Below are positions 63,466 through 64,000 of a stretch of 64,000 nucleotides of DNA, piece after piece (position 1 is the first letter of the stretch; each line of letters begins with the position of its first letter). The notes beneath the pieces were generated by a model. That model searched no databases and was not told where the DNA came from. It saw nothing but the letters and a program-made list of their open reading frames with translations. Origin of the DNA: Bradyrhizobium iriomotense (GTDB lineage: Bacteria; Pseudomonadota; Alphaproteobacteria; Rhizobiales; Xanthobacteraceae). The translations under genes were made by a program, and so were the position numbers. The DNA lies in NCBI RefSeq assembly GCF_018130765.1, contig NZ_JAFCJZ010000004.1:1-64000 (forward strand), read 5' to 3'.

Positions 63466-63547
63466 GGGTGTGCAGGGCGCGGAGCCTTGGCAGGCATCCG
63501 CGTCCTCGTCTACGATCCGATCTCGCAATTTTTCCGGAGACGCAGGG

Positions 63548-64000
63548 ATGCGAACCATTGGCCTGATCGGAGGCATGAGCTGGGAAAGCACCGCGCTCTA
63601 CTACAAGCTCATCAACGAGCGTGTGCGCGACCGCATGGGCAAGCTGCATTCGGCCCCGCTGCTGATGTATTCCTACGATTTCCAGGAGATCAAGGAGATG
63701 CAGTATGCCGGCCGTTGGCAGGAGGCCGCAAGCAGCCTCGCGGAGGTCGCGCGGCGTCTTGAGAGCGCCGGCGCGCGCGCCATCGTGCTGTGCACCAACA
63801 CGATGCACAAATTGGCGCCCGATATCACCTCAAGCCTGACCATCCCCTTCATCCACATCGGCGACGCAACGGCGCAGCGCATCCGGGCCAAGGGATACCG
63901 TCGGGTCGGGCTGCTCGGCACCAGGTTCACGATGGAGGAGGACTTCTACATCGACCGGCTTCGCGCCCATGATCTCGACGTCCTGGTTCCTCCCGAAGGC
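63548..64000 (+). CDS. aspartate/glutamate racemase family protein, cut by the right edge
   Basis: The frame is open for 151 codons to the window end with no stop. The protein starts MRTIGLIGGMSWESTALYY, the hallmark of aspartate/glutamate racemases (YgeA-like), and contains the first catalytic cysteine in AIVLCTNTMHKLA (near residue 82). The second cysteine lies beyond the window. It interconverts L- and D-amino acids without a cofactor. GGAGACGCAGGG lies just upstream of the ATG at 63548. Confidence 0.9.
   Translation, partial: MRTIGLIGGMSWESTALYYKLINERVRDRMGKLHSAPLLMYSYDFQEIKEMQYAGRWQEAASSLAEVARRLESAGARAIVLCTNTMHKLAPDITSSLTIPFIHIGDATAQRIRAKGYRRVGLLGTRFTMEEDFYIDRLRAHDLDVLVPPEG

Overview
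The window looks like a chromosomal segment of a Bradyrhizobium-like alphaproteobacterium (Nitrobacteraceae). The grounds are the high GC of the core genes, FixK/FNR-type TTGA-N6-TCAA boxes, a large set of small exported proteins, a composite Omp25/OprB-like porin, and long palindromic intergenic repeats starting GTCGTCCCGG. This is an inference from gene content; no rRNA or species marker is present. I saw no tRNA, rRNA, CRISPR array, integrase or transposase.

Layout. 1-9.2 kb: ATP-grasp ligase, ferredoxin-NADP reductase (fpr), FMN-binding glutamate-synthase-like membrane protein, PilZ protein, CNNM/CorC-type transporter, chemoreceptor, TauE/SafE permease. 9.2-13 kb: fused outer-membrane porin, VWA/DUF1194 protein, small secreted protein. 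13-18.4 kb: creatininase-family hydrolase divergent from a tightly coupled operon (NMT1-like binding protein, ABC ATPase, permease, 2-hydroxyacid dehydrogenase, tandem protease-inhibitor protein). 18.6-22.4 kb: lysozyme/peptidoglycan-binding protein, small envelope proteins and a DUF4239 membrane protein.

22.4-34.2 kb is the most unusual part. One intact radC (33453-34166) is preceded on the same strand by three decayed radC 3' ends (22378-22498, 26597-26757, 31588-31748). Two of these break at exactly the same base, in the codons of the JAMM HNH motif, 161 bases from the stop codon. The ends separate three cargo blocks: AraC regulator + Baeyer-Villiger monooxygenase + esterase; ABC-type binding protein + class III nucleotide cyclase; and a TPR protein of unknown function with lower GC. 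A 193-base segment flanked by a 7-base repeat sits in the third radC remnant, and its left end resembles the sequence that follows the second remnant. I read the region as radC serving repeatedly as an insertion site, with the mobility genes now absent.

34.2-49.7 kb returns to core-type genes: EamA exporter, Ada/AraC protein, map, MscS channel, K+/H+ antiporter, modABC molybdate transporter, mepA, an L,D-transpeptidase gene broken by a stop codon, a PAS-GGDEF-EAL protein with a degenerate GGDEF site, and an acyl-CoA-dehydrogenase-like flavoprotein. 49.9-56.4 kb is a probable oxygen- or metal-responsive envelope cluster: His-rich peptide, Met-rich Spy-like protein, DUF2933 protein, frameshifted isoprenylcysteine methyltransferase-like gene, MacB-like ABC exporter and HlyD adaptor. 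It has two FixK-type boxes; a third lies upstream of fpr. 56.5-64 kb: methyltransferase, serine beta-lactamase-like hydrolase, ferric-reductase-like flavocytochrome, TPR protein, SRPBCC protein and an aspartate/glutamate racemase cut by the right edge.

Six copies of a nested palindromic repeat (2083, 4491, 18440, 40221, 40764, 44000) and two other palindromic repeats (48328, 62761) occupy most of the longer gene-free gaps.
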